DNA of 31,376 bases from a virus. The DNA is taken from positions 1 through 31,376 of the IMG/VR virus record IMGVR_UViG_3300022542_000387; one strand, written 5' to 3'. A model generated the notes under the pieces. The model saw only the letters and a program-made list of their open reading frames with translations, ran no database searches and was not told where the DNA came from. This document shows, one piece after another, positions 30,740 to 31,376 of the stretch; position 1 is the stretch's first letter; each line of letters starts with the position of its first letter. The translations under genes and the position numbers were made by a program.

Positions 30740-31367
30740 TAAAATCTTTGTGTTTTATCTTTGTGATTATTCTGTGGCCAGCTCTTGTTTTAAGCTCACA
30801 AGACGGACGCAGTACAATTCCTTCTGCTTGAAAGTCGCCCCATCTTGATACAAAACCACTTTGAGCCATATCAATAGCGTGAGCCAAATTGCCAAACCCG
30901 ATAATAGGAACCACGTCAATTCCAAGTTTTTCGGCAACATCTTCAACATCTTTGCGTCGCAGCCACCAACTATCCACAAGAACATCAAAGAGAATAAAAT
31001 CTACACCATCAGATTTATAGTTTCCGCCGCCTTTTTGTATTCCCGCCCCATATCCCTCACCATACAAAGTTAAGCAGTCTGCCTTGTCAATGTTTTTGAA
31101 AACCTCATTGGCAGGAAGAAATAATTCATTTAGGCGGTCGATTAAAAATATAGGCATTTGGGCATTATCTGTACGTCCACCTATTTTAATACCAACATCT
31201 TTAATCCACTCGATACGAACATTCGTTCCATCTACCTTTTCAGTAAATATCCATTCGTTATCTTTAAGATATTCAAATTCAAGTTGGCTATATTGACCTA
31301 ATACCAAAGCACCTTTCTTGCTCATATCTCTCTTGAAAATAGTCTGAATCTTGCAAAATTTTTCCAT
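30735..31367 (-). CDS. RNA ligase family protein, 210 aa
   Basis: Nucleotidyltransferase of the RNA ligase family. Motif I is EKVDGTNVRI with the predicted adenylated lysine at K44; GGRTDNAQ follows (~63-70), then LYGEGYGAGIQKGG, motif III-like VDFILFDV (~123-130), motif IV EGIVLRP (~179-185) and motif V ITKIKHKDF at the C terminus. At 210 aa it is just the catalytic domain, without the extra domains of T4 Rnl1 or Rnl2, as in a set of short phage and bacterial homologues. It repairs or seals nicked RNA, often after host tRNA cleavage; no polynucleotide kinase gene is visible. The start lies ten bases from the window edge. Confidence 0.9.
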   Translation of the reverse strand: MEKFCKIQTIFKRDMSKKGALVLGQYSQLEFEYLKDNEWIFTEKVDGTNVRIEWIKDVGIKIGGRTDNAQMPIFLIDRLNELFLPANEVFKNIDKADCLTLYGEGYGAGIQKGGGNYKSDGVDFILFDVLVDSWWLRRKDVEDVAEKLGIDVVPIIGFGNLAHAIDMAQSGFVSRWGDFQAEGIVLRPSCELKTRAGHRIITKIKHKDFK

Positions 31368-31376
31368 TCTACTTAC

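Overview
The window is a stretch of a tailed, podovirus-type bacteriophage genome (or prophage), about 31 kb and open at both ends. The evidence is one nearly unbroken leftward (minus-strand) run of tightly packed genes, many joined by ATGA, GTGA or TAATG overlaps, containing a textbook packaging and capsid series: HNH endonuclease, small terminase, large terminase, P22-type portal, scaffold, N4-gp56-type major capsid protein, decoration-like protein, head-tail adaptor, tail spike, and internal/ejection-type proteins. Shine-Dalgarno sites (AAGGAG, GGAG) are clear. Several proteins carry Sec-type signal peptides, which suggests a bacterial host, probably with a Gram-negative type envelope, but the host cannot be named from the sequence. 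No DNA polymerase, RNA polymerase, integrase, lysis cassette, tRNA or CRISPR array was seen.

Layout, read in the direction of transcription (right to left). 31367-26682 is the early/accessory region: an RNA ligase, a 42-aa ORF, an unknown 218-aa protein, a 16-aa ORF with a possible sliding-clamp motif, a replication-type winged-helix protein with iteron-like repeats in its own gene, a conserved phage protein of unknown role, an HNH-AP2 homing endonuclease, three small ORFs, a DUF5131 (phage Gp37/Gp68) three-cysteine protein and an unknown 70-aa protein behind an extended -10 promoter. 26596-21262 is packaging: HNH nuclease, a 56-aa helix-turn-helix protein, two overlapping Cys-rich ORFs, TerS, TerL, portal and small unknown genes. 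20936-17089 holds a membrane-anchored protein, a tandem terminator, scaffold, capsid, decoration-like protein, a terminator and a virion-type 195-aa protein. At 16558-17088 one gene, an HNH endonuclease, runs rightward from its own consensus promoter and splits the late operon.

16437-4113 is the tail/appendage region: a large beta-repeat protein, adaptor, tail spike, a DNA-stabilisation/tail-hub-like protein and fibre-like proteins. At least four of these, and probably five, begin with a signal peptide or signal anchor, which is very unusual for virion proteins. 4054-1 ends the window with a GNAT-like protein, three Gly/Gln-rich or large internal-virion-like proteins and, between two of them, a small isoprenylcysteine/phospholipid-methyltransferase-like membrane enzyme. 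Six intrinsic-terminator-like hairpins divide the leftward run; two of them end exactly at a start codon. The most unusual biology is the exported appendage set, the methyltransferase in the ejection-protein block, and the hairpin/start-codon junctions.
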